DNA of 64,000 nt, taken from Pseudonocardia sp. SCN 73-27. Its GTDB lineage: Bacteria; Actinomycetota; Actinomycetes; Mycobacteriales; Pseudonocardiaceae. Shown here piece after piece: positions 52,001-61,151 of this stretch; within the stretch, counting starts at the first letter, position 1; the number at the start of each line of letters is the position of its first letter. Where the stretch lies: contig MEGH01000013.1 of assembly GCA_001725415.1 (NCBI GenBank), positions 1 to 64,000 of the forward strand. Reading direction: 5' to 3'. The translations under genes were made by a program, and so were the position numbers. The notes under the pieces are model-generated. The model had not been told where the DNA came from. It saw only the letters and a program-made list of their open reading frames with translations, and made no database searches.

Positions 52001-53170
52001 TCAGGGGGCCAGGGCGTCGAGGTCGTCGCCGGTGTAGCCGAGCTCGGTGAGCACCTCGCGGGTGTGGGCGCCGAGGGCGGGGACGGCGCCGTCGGGGGCG
52101 GGCCAGGCCGAGGAGTCGACGGGCGGCACCGCCATCGGCACCGTCGTCCCGCCGGGGACCTCCACGGCACGCCACCGGTCGCGGGCGACGAGCTGCGGAT
52201 GGTCGGGCAGGTCGGCGACCAGCCCGACCCGGGTCCAGGCGATGTCGGCCTCGTCGAGCAACTCGCCCGCACGCTCGGCGGTGATCGTCGCCAGCCTGCG
52301 GTCGATCTCGTGGTGCAGGGCGTCCTTGTCGGCGACGCGGTCGCGGACCGTCGTGAAGCGGTGGTCGGTGGCCAGGGCGGCGTCGCCGAGGACGACGGCG
52401 CACAGCCGCGCCCACTCGCGCTCGTTCTGGATGGCCAGGTGCACGGAGACGCCGTCGCCGCAGGGGAAGGGCCCGTAGGGCGCGATCGACGGGTGGTGCC
52501 CGCCGGTGCGCGGGGGAGGGGCGCCGGTGCCGAGCGCGTAGAGCATCGGCTGGTGCATCCACTCCGTCAGCGCCTCGAGCAGGGAGATGCGCAGGGTGGC
52601 GCCCTCGCCGGTGCGCTCGCGGTGCAGCAGGGCGGCGAGGACGGCGGCGTGGACCTGGACGCCGGCGGCGATGTCGGCGACGGAGATGCCGGCGCGGGCG
52701 GTGACGGGTCCGTCGCCGGTGAGCTCCAGCAGTCCGGCCTCGGACTGCATGAGGGCGTCGTAGGCCTTGCGGCCCGCGGCGGGTCCGCCGTCGCCGTAGC
52801 CGGTGAGCTCGCAGGTGACGAGCCGGGGGAGGCGGGCGCGGAGGGTCTCGCCGTCGAGTCCGAGGCGGGTGGTGGCGCCGGGGCCGAGGTTGGCGAGGGC
52901 GACGTCGGCGGTGTCGACGAGGCGGTGGGCGGCGGCGAGCCCGGCGGGGGACTTGAGGTCGAGGACGACGGAGCGTTTGCCGCGGTTGATCCATGCGAAG
53001 TAGGAGGAGACGTCGCCGCAGGCGGTGTCGTAGAAGCGGGCGAAGTCGCCGCCGGGCCGTTCGACCTTGACGACGTCGGCACCGAGGTCGGCGAGCAGGC
53101 GTGCCGCATAGGGGACGGAGACGGCGTGGTCGAAGGTGACGACCCGGATGCCGTCGAGGGGGAGCGTCAT
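52001..53170 (-). CDS. CaiB/BaiF family III CoA transferase
   Basis: This 389-aa protein starts at ATG 53170. GIRVVTFDHAVSVPYAARLLADLGADVVKVERPGGDFAR and WINRGKRSVVLDLKSP are the family III start; the catalytic Asp is expected in KAYDALMQSEAGLLELTG (YD.L.QA). It transfers CoA between carboxylic acids (for example oxalate/formate, succinate/malate or carnitine type). The divergent gene is an oxalate/formate-family transporter, which hints at oxalate, formate or a related short acid, as inference. YAARLLADLGADV is highly conserved. Confidence 0.9.
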   Translation of the reverse strand: MTLPLDGIRVVTFDHAVSVPYAARLLADLGADVVKVERPGGDFARFYDTACGDVSSYFAWINRGKRSVVLDLKSPAGLAAAHRLVDTADVALANLGPGATTRLGLDGETLRARLPRLVTCELTGYGDGGPAAGRKAYDALMQSEAGLLELTGDGPVTARAGISVADIAAGVQVHAAVLAALLHRERTGEGATLRISLLEALTEWMHQPMLYALGTGAPPPRTGGHHPSIAPYGPFPCGDGVSVHLAIQNEREWARLCAVVLGDAALATDHRFTTVRDRVADKDALHHEIDRRLATITAERAGELLDEADIAWTRVGLVADLPDHPQLVARDRWRAVEVPGGTTVPMAVPPVDSSAWPAPDGAVPALGAHTREVLTELGYTGDDLDALAP

Positions 53171-53297
53171 ACCCCGAGCCAAGCATGCCGTCGGCAACCG
53201 TGAACCGGACCTTCCGGTCAGGCCTCCCTCTCATCCTGCGACGGCCGTCACGCTCACCTATCTTCGGCCGATTCCGTCCGTTCGAGGGGATGTGTCC

Positions 53298-54713
53298 ATG
53301 ACCGTGACCGACGGCCACCGTGCCGGTTTCCTCGCTCGTGAGCGGATCATCGCGCGGCCCGGCTGGAGCCGGTGGCTCATCCCGCCCGCAGCTCTCGCGG
53401 TGCATCTGTCGATCGGTCAGGCCTACGCGTGGAGCGTGTTCAAGACGCCCTTGGAGAAGGGCCTGAACATCTCCGGTGTCGCGAGCTCGCTGCCGTTCCA
53501 GCTGGGCATCGTGATGCTGGGGCTGTCGGCGGCGGTGTTCGGCACGCGCGTCGACCGCAACGGTCCGCGGTGGGCGATGCTGGTGTCGTCCATCTGCTTC
53601 GTGACGGGCTTCCTGATCTCGGCACTGGGTGTGTGGACGCGGCAGTACTGGTTGGTGGTGCTGGGCTACGGCGCGGTCGGCGGGATCGGGCTGGGCATCG
53701 GCTACATCTCGCCGGTGTCGACGCTGATCAAGTGGTTCCCCGACCGGCCGGGCATGGCGACGGGCATCGCGATCATGGGCTTCGGCGGTGGCGCACTGAT
53801 CGCGTCGCCGTGGTCGGCGTCGATGCTGGCGGCGTTCGGGGCGTCGGGGAACACGCCGGACCCCGACGGGATCGCGCTGACGTTCCTGATCATGGGGCTG
53901 GCGTACGCGGTGTTCATGTCGGTGGGCTGGTTGCTGATCCGCGTGCCCGCCGACGACTGGCGTCCCGCGGGCTGGGACCCGGCGACGCAGAAGACGGGCA
54001 AGCTCATCACGACGGGCGGGGTGTCGGCGGCCAACGCGATCAAGACGCCGCAGTTCTGGCTGCTGTGGATCGTGTTGTGCTTCAACGTCACCGCGGGCAT
54101 CGGCATCCTGGAGAAGGCGGCGCCGATCTTCACGGACTTCTTCGGTGGCTCGAACCCGGCGGCGTCGTTCGCGGCCGCGGCGGCCGGCTTCGCGGCGCTG
54201 TTGTCGCTGGCCAACATGTTCGGGCGTTTCGTGTGGTCGACGACCTCGGACCTCATCGGGCGCAAGAACATCTACCGGATGTACCTGGGCGTCGGCGCGA
54301 TCCTGTACCTGGTCATCGAGCTGATGACGAACTCGAACAAGGTGCTGTTCCTGATCTGCGCGATGCTGATCCTGTCGTTCTACGGCGCCGGCTTCGCGAC
54401 GGCCCCGGCGTACCTGCGCGACCTGTTCGGCACCTACCAGGTGGGTGCGATCCACGGCCGGCTGCTCACGGCGTGGTCGGTCGCGGGTGTGCTCGGCCCG
54501 ATGATCGTCAACGCGATCGCCGACGCCCACAAGGGTGAGGCGGGTCCGGCGCGGTACACGACGTCGTTCATCATCATGATCGTCCTCCTGGTCGTCGGGT
54601 TCGTGGCCAACGAGCTGATCAGGCCGGTCGACCCGAAGTGGCACGAGAAGCCCGATGCGGGGCACGACCGCCGGCCCGGTGTCCGTCCCGACGAGCAGGA
54701 GGCCACGCGATGA
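53298..54713 (+). CDS. OFA-family MFS transporter (oxalate/formate antiporter-like)
   Basis: This 471-aa protein starts at ATG 53298. It has twelve hydrophobic helices. The OFA start GWSRWLIPPAALAVHLSIGQAYAWSVFKTPLEK is clear, along with GTRVDRNGPRWAML (motif A), VGGIGLGIGYISPVSTLIKWFPDRPGMATGIAIMGFGGGAL. It exchanges or takes up small carboxylates. It is divergent from a family III CoA transferase and overlaps a 44-aa small protein gene that is probably its partner. The actual substrate is unknown; oxalate needs testing. Confidence 0.92.
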   Translation: MTVTDGHRAGFLARERIIARPGWSRWLIPPAALAVHLSIGQAYAWSVFKTPLEKGLNISGVASSLPFQLGIVMLGLSAAVFGTRVDRNGPRWAMLVSSICFVTGFLISALGVWTRQYWLVVLGYGAVGGIGLGIGYISPVSTLIKWFPDRPGMATGIAIMGFGGGALIASPWSASMLAAFGASGNTPDPDGIALTFLIMGLAYAVFMSVGWLLIRVPADDWRPAGWDPATQKTGKLITTGGVSAANAIKTPQFWLLWIVLCFNVTAGIGILEKAAPIFTDFFGGSNPAASFAAAAAGFAALLSLANMFGRFVWSTTSDLIGRKNIYRMYLGVGAILYLVIELMTNSNKVLFLICAMLILSFYGAGFATAPAYLRDLFGTYQVGAIHGRLLTAWSVAGVLGPMIVNAIADAHKGEAGPARYTTSFIIMIVLLVVGFVANELIRPVDPKWHEKPDAGHDRRPGVRPDEQEATR

Positions 54714-54844
54714 GTGCGCGCGACGAGCAGGAGCGCCGGGTCCCTCCGGTGCTGATCGTGCTGGCGTGGCTGTGGGTGGGCGTGCCGTTCGCCTACGGGC
54801 TGTGGCAGCTGCTGCTCAAACTGCCGGCGCTGTTCGGCAGCTGA
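54710..54844 (+). CDS. MFS transporter small subunit (single-helix protein)
   Basis: A 44-aa protein starting at ATG 54710, overlapping the transporter stop (ATGA). A short charged N-terminus (SARDEQERR) precedes one transmembrane helix with VPPVLIVLAWLWVGVPFAYGLWQLL. Such tiny proteins follow OFA transporters in many actinobacteria and are annotated as MFS small subunits; they may aid assembly or stability. Mechanism not established. Confidence 0.88.
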   Translation: MSARDEQERRVPPVLIVLAWLWVGVPFAYGLWQLLLKLPALFGS

Positions 54845-55058
54845 GTCCCCGGGACGCCGCTCCGGCGTAGATCCGGTTCGTACTGTCTGGACGTATCGTT
54901 GTGGTGTGCGTCACCGGTACCTTCGTCGCCCGTCGACGTGGCGGCGATCGCCGTCCCGCCGCTGCCGGCCTGGTGCGCGACACCCGTGGCGCCGACCTCG
55001 CCGAAGAGCCTGTCGGCGCCCGTGTGTGACCGCAAGGGGCGGTGGGTAGGTTCCCGGC

Positions 55059-55367
55059 GTGAGCGACGATTCGAGAGCCATGACCGAGTGGGTCACCGCC
55101 GTCCGCCAGGAGCTGGGGCTGGAGGACACCGTCGACGCCGACGCGTTGGTCGACAAGGTCCTCGACCTGACCGCCGACGTCGCGCACGGTGTCAGCCGCC
55201 CGGCGGCGCCGGTGACCGCGTACCTGCTGGGCCTTGCCGCGGGCCGGGCCGACGACCTGACCGTGGCGACCAACGATTTCGCCGGAGTGATCTCGCGGCT
55301 CGCCGAGGGCTGGGACGCCGACGCCGAACGCGCCGTACCCGCGAACGACCAGTCGCGGCGCGGCTAG
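55059..55367 (+). CDS. DUF6457-like small protein
   Basis: This 102-aa protein starts at GTG 55059. EWVTAVRQELGLEDTVDADALVDKVLDLTADVAHGVSRPAAPVTAYLLGLAAGR fits the DUF6457 pattern (a helical protein often found near molybdenum-cofactor genes). In this window no Mo-cofactor gene is adjacent. It ends convergently with the PPOX gene, overlapping by 4 nt. Function unknown. Confidence 0.75.
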   Translation: MSDDSRAMTEWVTAVRQELGLEDTVDADALVDKVLDLTADVAHGVSRPAAPVTAYLLGLAAGRADDLTVATNDFAGVISRLAEGWDADAERAVPANDQSRRG

Positions 55368-55789
55368 TCGGCGACGGCGAGGTTCGCGACGACCTTCGTC
55401 GGGCGCAGCCGCACCACGAGCTCGCCGGGGACGCCGTTGCGACGGCCGTACTCCTCCGCGCGGTCGGCGCCCATGTAGCGGGCACCGAGCGCGGTCGCGG
55501 TGCGAACCAGCTCCCCGGCGTCCTCGCTGGTCTCGGCTACACCCTGGACCTGCACGAACGCGTACGGCGGCTGCGCGACGTCGACGACCAGGGCGACCCG
55601 GGCGTCCCGCGCCAACGCCCGCCCCTTCGCCGTCGTGGCGCCGGTGTTGAACACGACCTCGCCGTCCTCGACGACGAACCACACCGGCGCCGCGAGGGGG
55701 CGGCCGTCGGTGGCGGTGAAGGCGAGGATTCCGGTGCGGGTGCCGGCGGAGAGGAAGTCGACGACCTCGGGGGTCAGCTCGGCGCTCAT
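55364..55789 (-). CDS. PPOX-class split-barrel flavoenzyme (F420-type)
   Basis: This 141-aa protein starts at ATG 55789. The split beta-barrel is shown by FLSAGTRTGILAFTATDGRPLAAPVWFVVEDGEVVFNTGATTAKGRAL and VALVVDVAQPPYAFVQVQGVAE. This family of pyridoxamine oxidase-like enzymes binds F420 or FMN and reduces small molecules, or binds haem or biliverdin. It is transcribed alone. The cofactor cannot be decided with certainty; the TTAKGRAL loop is common among F420 binders. Confidence 0.88.
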   Translation of the reverse strand: MSAELTPEVVDFLSAGTRTGILAFTATDGRPLAAPVWFVVEDGEVVFNTGATTAKGRALARDARVALVVDVAQPPYAFVQVQGVAETSEDAGELVRTATALGARYMGADRAEEYGRRNGVPGELVVRLRPTKVVANLAVAD

Positions 55790-55828
55790 GCCCCGCGAAA
55801 CCCCGCCGGTGCGGGATAGATTCCCCTC

Positions 55829-56527
55829 GTGCGGACGGTCTGCGGGTTCGGGCGCGAGGTGCAGGCGTTGTTCGAACGGACCCCGGTCGCCGTCGAGGGG
55901 GTCCGTCCCCTCGTGACGAGAGGTGTCCCGCTGCTCGGCACCGAGCCGGGAGACCAGGTCCGTGACGGGGTCCGGCTCGACCAGGTCGACGGCACGACGT
56001 GCGGCAGCGCCGTGCTCGTCGCGCTGTCGGCGTGGGCGTCGGCCGACGAGCTGGCCCGGCTCGACCCCGCCGGGCCCGACCCGGTCGGCGGCGGCATCCG
56101 GCAGGGCTTCGGCGCGCGCTACGACGCCCGTCAGAAACAGGTGCACCGCGAGACCAACCGGCTGTGGCCACAGGCCCTCGGCACGACGCCGTGGGCGATG
56201 GTCCGCTGGCTCGGCCGCAACGCTGCGGCGGCCGGCCGGTACCGCGTGCGCCTCGTCGACGACAGCTCGGCGCAGGATGTGCGTCCGCTCGTCGCTGAGG
56301 TCGCCGCCGCGCTGACCGCCGGCAGGCCCGTCCCGCTGCTGGTCGGCACCGCGGTGCCCCGGCACTGGTGCCTGGCGCTCGGGGTCTGCGACGACGGCGG
56401 CTGGAACGCCTACGAACCGACGTCGGGCCAGGTCAGGGCCCTGAATCCGGAGTTGATCGGGCGCCGCGCGCTGGCTCCGGTGCTGGGGTTCGACCACCTG
56501 CACGCCGTCCTGTTGCCCCGGGGTTGA
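55829..56527 (+). CDS. Putative C39-like (papain-fold) cysteine peptidase or amidase
   Basis: This 232-aa soluble protein starts at GTG 55829. A DGTTCGSAVL segment near residue 57 looks like a papain-fold nucleophile Cys at a helix start. PRHWCLALGV near 188 supplies a His and NAYEPTSGQ near 200 a following strand. This is the C39/NlpC-like Cys-His order. No signal peptide is seen. The assignment is by motif order only. It sits just before valS, from which it is separately promoted. Confidence 0.5.
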   Translation: MRTVCGFGREVQALFERTPVAVEGVRPLVTRGVPLLGTEPGDQVRDGVRLDQVDGTTCGSAVLVALSAWASADELARLDPAGPDPVGGGIRQGFGARYDARQKQVHRETNRLWPQALGTTPWAMVRWLGRNAAAAGRYRVRLVDDSSAQDVRPLVAEVAAALTAGRPVPLLVGTAVPRHWCLALGVCDDGGWNAYEPTSGQVRALNPELIGRRALAPVLGFDHLHAVLLPRG

Positions 56528-56556
56528 GCCGCCGAGAACCGAATGCGTGGGGCTCG

Positions 56557-56562
56557 TAGACT
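56557..56562 (+). promoter_or_regulatory. -10 box of valS (leaderless start)
   Basis: TAGACT lies 7 nt before the GTG start of valS, the spacing typical of actinobacterial leaderless transcripts. A matching -35 is not obvious. Confidence 0.6.
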
Positions 56563-56569
56563 TGACAGC

Positions 56570-59194
56570 GTGACCGAGACCCTCCCACCGCGTACGTCCG
56601 AGCTGCCCGCCAAATGGATCCCCGGCGAGGTAGAGGGCGGCATGTACCAGCGGTGGGTCGATCGCGGGTACTTCCAGGCCGACCCGAAGTCCGACCGGCC
56701 GCCGTACTGCATCGCGATCCCGCCGCCCAACGTCACGGGCAGCCTGCACCTGGGCCACGCGATGGACCACACCCTGATCGACATCCTCACCCGGCGCCGC
56801 CGCATGCAGGGCTACGACACCCTCTGGCTGCCGGGCATGGACCACGCGGGCATCGCGACGCAGAGCGTCGTCGAGCGCCGGCTGGCCGAGGCCGGTGAGC
56901 CCACCCGTCGTGAGCTGGGGCGCGAGGAGTTCGTCCGCCGCGTCTGGGCGTGGAAGGCCGAGTCCGGCGGCGCGATCCTGGGCCAGATGACCCGCCTGGG
57001 CGACGGGGTCGACTGGTCGCGCGAGCGCTTCACCCTCGACGAGGGCCTGTCGCGCGCGGTCCAGACCGTCTTCAAGCGGATGTTCGACGACGGCCTGATC
57101 TACCGGGCCGAGCGCCTCGTCAACTGGTCGCCCGCGCTGCAGAGCGCGATCAGCGACATCGAGGTCGACCACAAGGAGGTCGAGGGCGAGCTCGTCTCCA
57201 TCCGCTACGGGGACGGCGACGACGCGGTCGTCGTCGCCACCACGCGCGTCGAGACGATGCTCGGCGACACCGCGGTCGCGGTCCACCCCGACGACGAGCG
57301 CTACGCCCACCTCGTCGGGCGCAGCATCCGCATGCCCCTCACCGGGCGCGACATCCCGGTCATCGCCGACCCCTACGTCGACCCGACGTTCGGCACCGGC
57401 GCCCTGAAGATCACCCCGGCGCACGACCCCAACGACTTCGAGATGGGTCGCCGCCACGACCTGCCGATGCCGACGATCATGGACGAGTCCGGCCGCATCA
57501 CGGGCACGGGCACCCGGTTCGACGGCATGGACCGGTTCGAGGCGCGCGAGGCCGTCCGCGAGGAGCTGCGCGCGCAGGGCCGGATCGTCGCCGAGAAGCG
57601 GCCCTACCTGCACAGCGTCGGGCACGACTCGCGCACCGGTGTCGCCATCGAGCCGCGGCTGTCGCTGCAGTGGTTCGTCCGCGTCGAGGCCATCGCCAAG
57701 GCGGCGGGCGACGCCGTCCGCAACGGCGAGACCACGATCCACCCCGCCGACATGTCGGCCCGGTTCTTCGACTGGGTCGACAACATGCACGACTGGTGCA
57801 TCTCCCGGCAGCTGTGGTGGGGCCACCGCATCCCGGTCTGGTACGGCCCCGACGGCGAGACCGTCTGCGTCGGTCCCGACGACGAGGCCCCCACGGGCGA
57901 GGGCTGGCGGCAGGACGAGGACGTCCTCGACACCTGGTTCTCCTCGGGTCTGTGGCCGTTCTCCACGCTCGGCTGGCCCGACAAGACCGAGGATCTCGAG
58001 CGCTACTACCCGACGTCCGCGCTGGTCACCGGCTACGACATCCTGTTCTTCTGGGTCGTCCGGATGATGATGTTCGGCACCTACGCGATGGGTGCCAGCC
58101 CGTTCCGGCACGTCTACCTGCACGGCCTGATCCGCGACGAGCACGGCCGCAAGATGTCGAAGTCCAAGGGCAATGTCATCGACCCGCTGGAGCTGATCGA
58201 CGCCTACGGCGCCGACGCCCTGCGTTTCACCATCGCCCGCGGCTCCAACCCGGGCACCGACATGTCGCTGTCCGACGAGTGGGTCGCCGCGTCCCGTAAC
58301 TTCACCACGAAGCTGTGGAACGCCACCCGGTTCGCGATCGCCAACGGCGCCGACGCCTCGGCCGCCCTGCCCGCACCCGACGCGCTGACCGACGCCGACC
58401 GCTGGATCCTCGGCCGGCTGCGCCAGGTCCAGCAGCAGACCGACGCGCTGCTGGAGGACTTCCAGTTCGCCAAGGCCACCGAGGGGCTCTTCCACTTCAC
58501 GTGGGACGAGCTGTGCGACTGGTACCTGGAGCTGGCCAAGCCGCAGCTCGCCGACTCCGGTAGCACCGAGGCGGCGAACACGCGCGCGGTACTGGGCCAC
58601 GTCCTCGACGCGCTGCTGCGCCTGCTGCACCCCATCGCGCCGTTCGTCACCGAGGCGCTGTGGACGGGGCTGACCGGCGGCGAGTCCGTCGTCGTCGCCG
58701 CCTGGCCAACCGACGCCGGCCTGCAGCCCGACCCGGCCGCCACCGAGCGCGTCCTCGCCGCGCAGCGGCTGATCACCGAGGTCCGCCGGTTCCGCACCGA
58801 GCAGGGCCTGCCCGACCGGCGCTCCGTCGCCGCCAAGCTCGGCGGCCTCGACGCCGCCGGTCTCGCCGGGCACGAGCGCGCAATCCGGTTCCTCACCCGT
58901 CTCGACGAGCCGGGCGACGCGTTCGCGCCCACCGCCACCGTCGAGATCGGCAACACCCACGTCGAGCTCGACACGTCCGGCGCGATCGACGTCGCCGCCG
59001 AACGGGCCCGGCTCGGCCGCGACCTCGCGGCCGCGCAGAAGGAGCTCGACGCCGCCGACAAGAAGCTCGGGAACCCCAAGTTCACGGAGAAGGCGCCGGC
59101 CGACATCGTCGAGGGCATCCGGGTCCGTCGTGAGGCGGCCGCGGCCGACATCGAACGGGTCACCGCGCGGCTCGAGGCGCTGCCCGCATCGTGA
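56570..59194 (+). CDS. valS: Valyl-tRNA synthetase
   Basis: This 874-aa class I synthetase starts at GTG 56570. HIGH-type motif [20 protein letters not shown], the editing (CP1) domain ([19 protein letters not shown]), [19 protein letters not shown], and the KMSKS loop RKMSKSKGN. The C-terminal coiled coil ([28 protein letters not shown]) is characteristic. It attaches Val to tRNA-Val and hydrolyses mischarged Thr. It leads an operon with folC and a DUF4233 protein, overlapping by 4 nt. Confidence 0.98.
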   Translation: MTETLPPRTSELPAKWIPGEVEGGMYQRWVDRGYFQADPKSDRPPYCIAIPPPNVTGSLHLGHAMDHTLIDILTRRRRMQGYDTLWLPGMDHAGIATQSVVERRLAEAGEPTRRELGREEFVRRVWAWKAESGGAILGQMTRLGDGVDWSRERFTLDEGLSRAVQTVFKRMFDDGLIYRAERLVNWSPALQSAISDIEVDHKEVEGELVSIRYGDGDDAVVVATTRVETMLGDTAVAVHPDDERYAHLVGRSIRMPLTGRDIPVIADPYVDPTFGTGALKITPAHDPNDFEMGRRHDLPMPTIMDESGRITGTGTRFDGMDRFEAREAVREELRAQGRIVAEKRPYLHSVGHDSRTGVAIEPRLSLQWFVRVEAIAKAAGDAVRNGETTIHPADMSARFFDWVDNMHDWCISRQLWWGHRIPVWYGPDGETVCVGPDDEAPTGEGWRQDEDVLDTWFSSGLWPFSTLGWPDKTEDLERYYPTSALVTGYDILFFWVVRMMMFGTYAMGASPFRHVYLHGLIRDEHGRKMSKSKGNVIDPLELIDAYGADALRFTIARGSNPGTDMSLSDEWVAASRNFTTKLWNATRFAIANGADASAALPAPDALTDADRWILGRLRQVQQQTDALLEDFQFAKATEGLFHFTWDELCDWYLELAKPQLADSGSTEAANTRAVLGHVLDALLRLLHPIAPFVTEALWTGLTGGESVVVAAWPTDAGLQPDPAATERVLAAQRLITEVRRFRTEQGLPDRRSVAAKLGGLDAAGLAGHERAIRFLTRLDEPGDAFAPTATVEIGNTHVELDTSGAIDVAAERARLGRDLAAAQKELDAADKKLGNPKFTEKAPADIVEGIRVRREAAAADIERVTARLEALPAS

Positions 59195-60699
59195 ACGGCG
59201 ACCCGTACGACTCCGAGGACCTTGCGGAGGGCGAGGGCGCGATCCCCACGCCCGAGGAGTCCGCGCAGGACGCCGTGATCTCGCACGTCCTCGACGCGAT
59301 CCGCGGCGGCGACACGCCCGACGTCGTGCCGGCGGGGTCGACCGTCGCCGGCTTCGCGGAGTTCCTCGCCGTCGAGGCGGTGCTCGACCAGCGCTGGCCC
59401 GAGACGGTCATGGAGCCCTCGCTCAACCGCATCAGCGCGCTCGTCGACGCGCTGGGCAACCCCCAGCGCACGTATCCCGTCGTCCACATCACCGGCACCA
59501 ACGGCAAGACGTCGGTCGCGCGGATGGTCGACGCCATCCTCACCGAGGTGGGGCTGCGCACCGGCCGCTACACCAGCCCGCACCTGCAGCGTGCCACCGA
59601 GCGGATCAACCTCGACAACCGGCCCATCACCGCCGAGGGCTACGTCGCCGCCTACAACGAGGTCGCGCCGTTCGTCGAGCTCGTCGACGCCAAGCGCGCC
59701 GCCGACGAACCCGCCCTGTCCAAGTTCGAGGTGCTCACCGCGATGGCGTTCGCCGCCTTCGCCGACGCCCCCGTCGAGGCCGCCGTCGTCGAGGTCGGCC
59801 TGGGCGGGCGTTGGGACGCCACCAACGTCGCCGACGGCACCGTCGCCGTGATCACCCCGATCGGGCTCGACCACGCCGAGTACCTGGGCAACGACGTCCT
59901 CGGCATCGCCCGCGAGAAGGCCGGGATCATCAAACCCGGCTCCGTCGCCGTCCTCGCCACCCAGGACCGCGAGGTCGCGACCGTCCTCGTCGAACGGGCC
60001 GTCGAGGTCGGGGCGCAGGTCGCCCGCGAGGGCGCCGAGTTCGGGGTGCGCGAACGCGAGATCGCCGTCGGCGGCCAACGCCTCGAACTGCAGGGCCTGT
60101 CCGGCACCTACGACGACATCTTCCTGCCCCTGCACGGCGAGCACCAGGCGTCCAACGCCGTCATCGCGCTCGCCGCCGCCGAGGCCCTCATCGGGGCAGG
60201 CCCGTCGCAACCCCTCGACGCCGACGCCGTGCGCGCCGCCTTCGCGTCCGTGCGCACCCCCGGCCGGCTCGAACGGATGCGCAACGAGCCCGGCACACCC
60301 ACCGTCCTCATCGACGCCGCCCACAACCCGCACGGCGCCGGCGCCCTCGCCGCGTCCCTCACGTCGGAGTTCCGGTTCACCCGGCTCGTCGGCGTCGTCG
60401 GCGTCATGCGCGACAAGGACGCCCGCGGACTGCTCACCGAGCTCGAGCCCGCGCTCCACCAGGTCGTCGTGACCGCCGCCGACACCCCGCGCGCCATGAA
60501 CCCAGACGAGCTCGCCGCGATCGCCGTCGAGATCTTCGGCGCCGAGCGGGTCAGCGTCGAACCCGACCTCGCGCAGGCAATCGAACAGGGCGTCGAGCTC
60601 GCGGAGGAGGGCGGCGACTCCGGGGTCGGGGTCGTCGTCACCGGATCCGTGGTCACCGCCGGCCAGGCCCGCGCCATCTTCGGACGGGAGCCCGAATGA
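59191..60699 (+). CDS. folC: Bifunctional folylpolyglutamate synthase/dihydrofolate synthase
   Basis: This 502-aa protein starts at GTG 59191, overlapping the valS stop (GTGA). ATP-binding P-loop: [14 protein letters not shown]. The folate-binding region [14 protein letters not shown] and the Mur-ligase-type C-terminal domain ([17 protein letters not shown], then [13 protein letters not shown]) are clear. A 60-residue acidic N-terminal extension precedes the core. It adds glutamate to dihydropteroate and then to folates in the cytoplasm. Confidence 0.96.
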   Translation: MNGDPYDSEDLAEGEGAIPTPEESAQDAVISHVLDAIRGGDTPDVVPAGSTVAGFAEFLAVEAVLDQRWPETVMEPSLNRISALVDALGNPQRTYPVVHITGTNGKTSVARMVDAILTEVGLRTGRYTSPHLQRATERINLDNRPITAEGYVAAYNEVAPFVELVDAKRAADEPALSKFEVLTAMAFAAFADAPVEAAVVEVGLGGRWDATNVADGTVAVITPIGLDHAEYLGNDVLGIAREKAGIIKPGSVAVLATQDREVATVLVERAVEVGAQVAREGAEFGVREREIAVGGQRLELQGLSGTYDDIFLPLHGEHQASNAVIALAAAEALIGAGPSQPLDADAVRAAFASVRTPGRLERMRNEPGTPTVLIDAAHNPHGAGALAASLTSEFRFTRLVGVVGVMRDKDARGLLTELEPALHQVVVTAADTPRAMNPDELAAIAVEIFGAERVSVEPDLAQAIEQGVELAEEGGDSGVGVVVTGSVVTAGQARAIFGREPE

Positions 60700-61085
60700 G
60701 CACCCCCGACGTCCCGCCCCCCGCGACCGACCCCATGAAGGGCATCCGCGGGGTCTTCGCCATGACGTTGATCCTCGAGGCCATCGTCGTGCTGCTCGCG
60801 ATGCTGGTGCTGGGCAAGTTCGACGAGGGCTCCACGACTGCGGGCGTCGTGTCGATGACCGCGCTCGCCGTCGCCATGATCGTCGGTTCCGGGCTGCAGC
60901 GCCGCCCCTGGGGGCTCGCCTACGCGCTCGTCCTGCAGCTCGGGGTGTTCGCCTGCATCCCGTTCGTGCCCGCCATGTGGGTCATCGGCATCATCTTCGT
61001 CATGGTGTGGGGCGGCCTGCTGCTCCTGCGCCGCGACGTCGCCCGCAAGATGGCGCGCGGCGAGCTGCCCTCGCAGCAGCGCTGA
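60696..61085 (+). CDS. DUF4233 membrane protein
   Basis: This 129-aa protein starts at ATG 60696, overlapping the folC stop (ATGA). It has four hydrophobic helices (GVFAMTLILEAIVVLLAMLVL, VVSMTALAVAMIVGSGL, WGLAYALVLQLGVFACIPFV, WVIGIIFVMVWGGLLLL) and a basic end. DUF4233 proteins are conserved after folC and before ndk in actinobacteria. Function unknown. Confidence 0.92.
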   Translation: MSTPDVPPPATDPMKGIRGVFAMTLILEAIVVLLAMLVLGKFDEGSTTAGVVSMTALAVAMIVGSGLQRRPWGLAYALVLQLGVFACIPFVPAMWVIGIIFVMVWGGLLLLRRDVARKMARGELPSQQR

Positions 61086-61107
61086 TCCTGCTCCTGACGG
61101 CCGGTCG

Positions 61108-61151
61108 GGAGGCGTCGGCCTCGCTGCGTCAGGAGGCGTCGGCCTCGCTGC
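61108..61151. repeat. 20-bp direct repeat at the end of the lysyl-oxidase-like gene
   Basis: GGAGGCGTCGGCCTCGCTGC occurs at 61108-61127 and again at 61132-61151, separated by 4 bp. The second copy overlaps the last codons of the minus-strand gene, so its final six residues are duplicated just after the stop. Confidence 0.85.

Noticed and set aside
55364-58960. Open frame of 1198 codons opposite valS running into the PPOX gene
   Set aside because: Antisense of valS; only the last 141 codons are the real PPOX gene, starting at ATG 55789.
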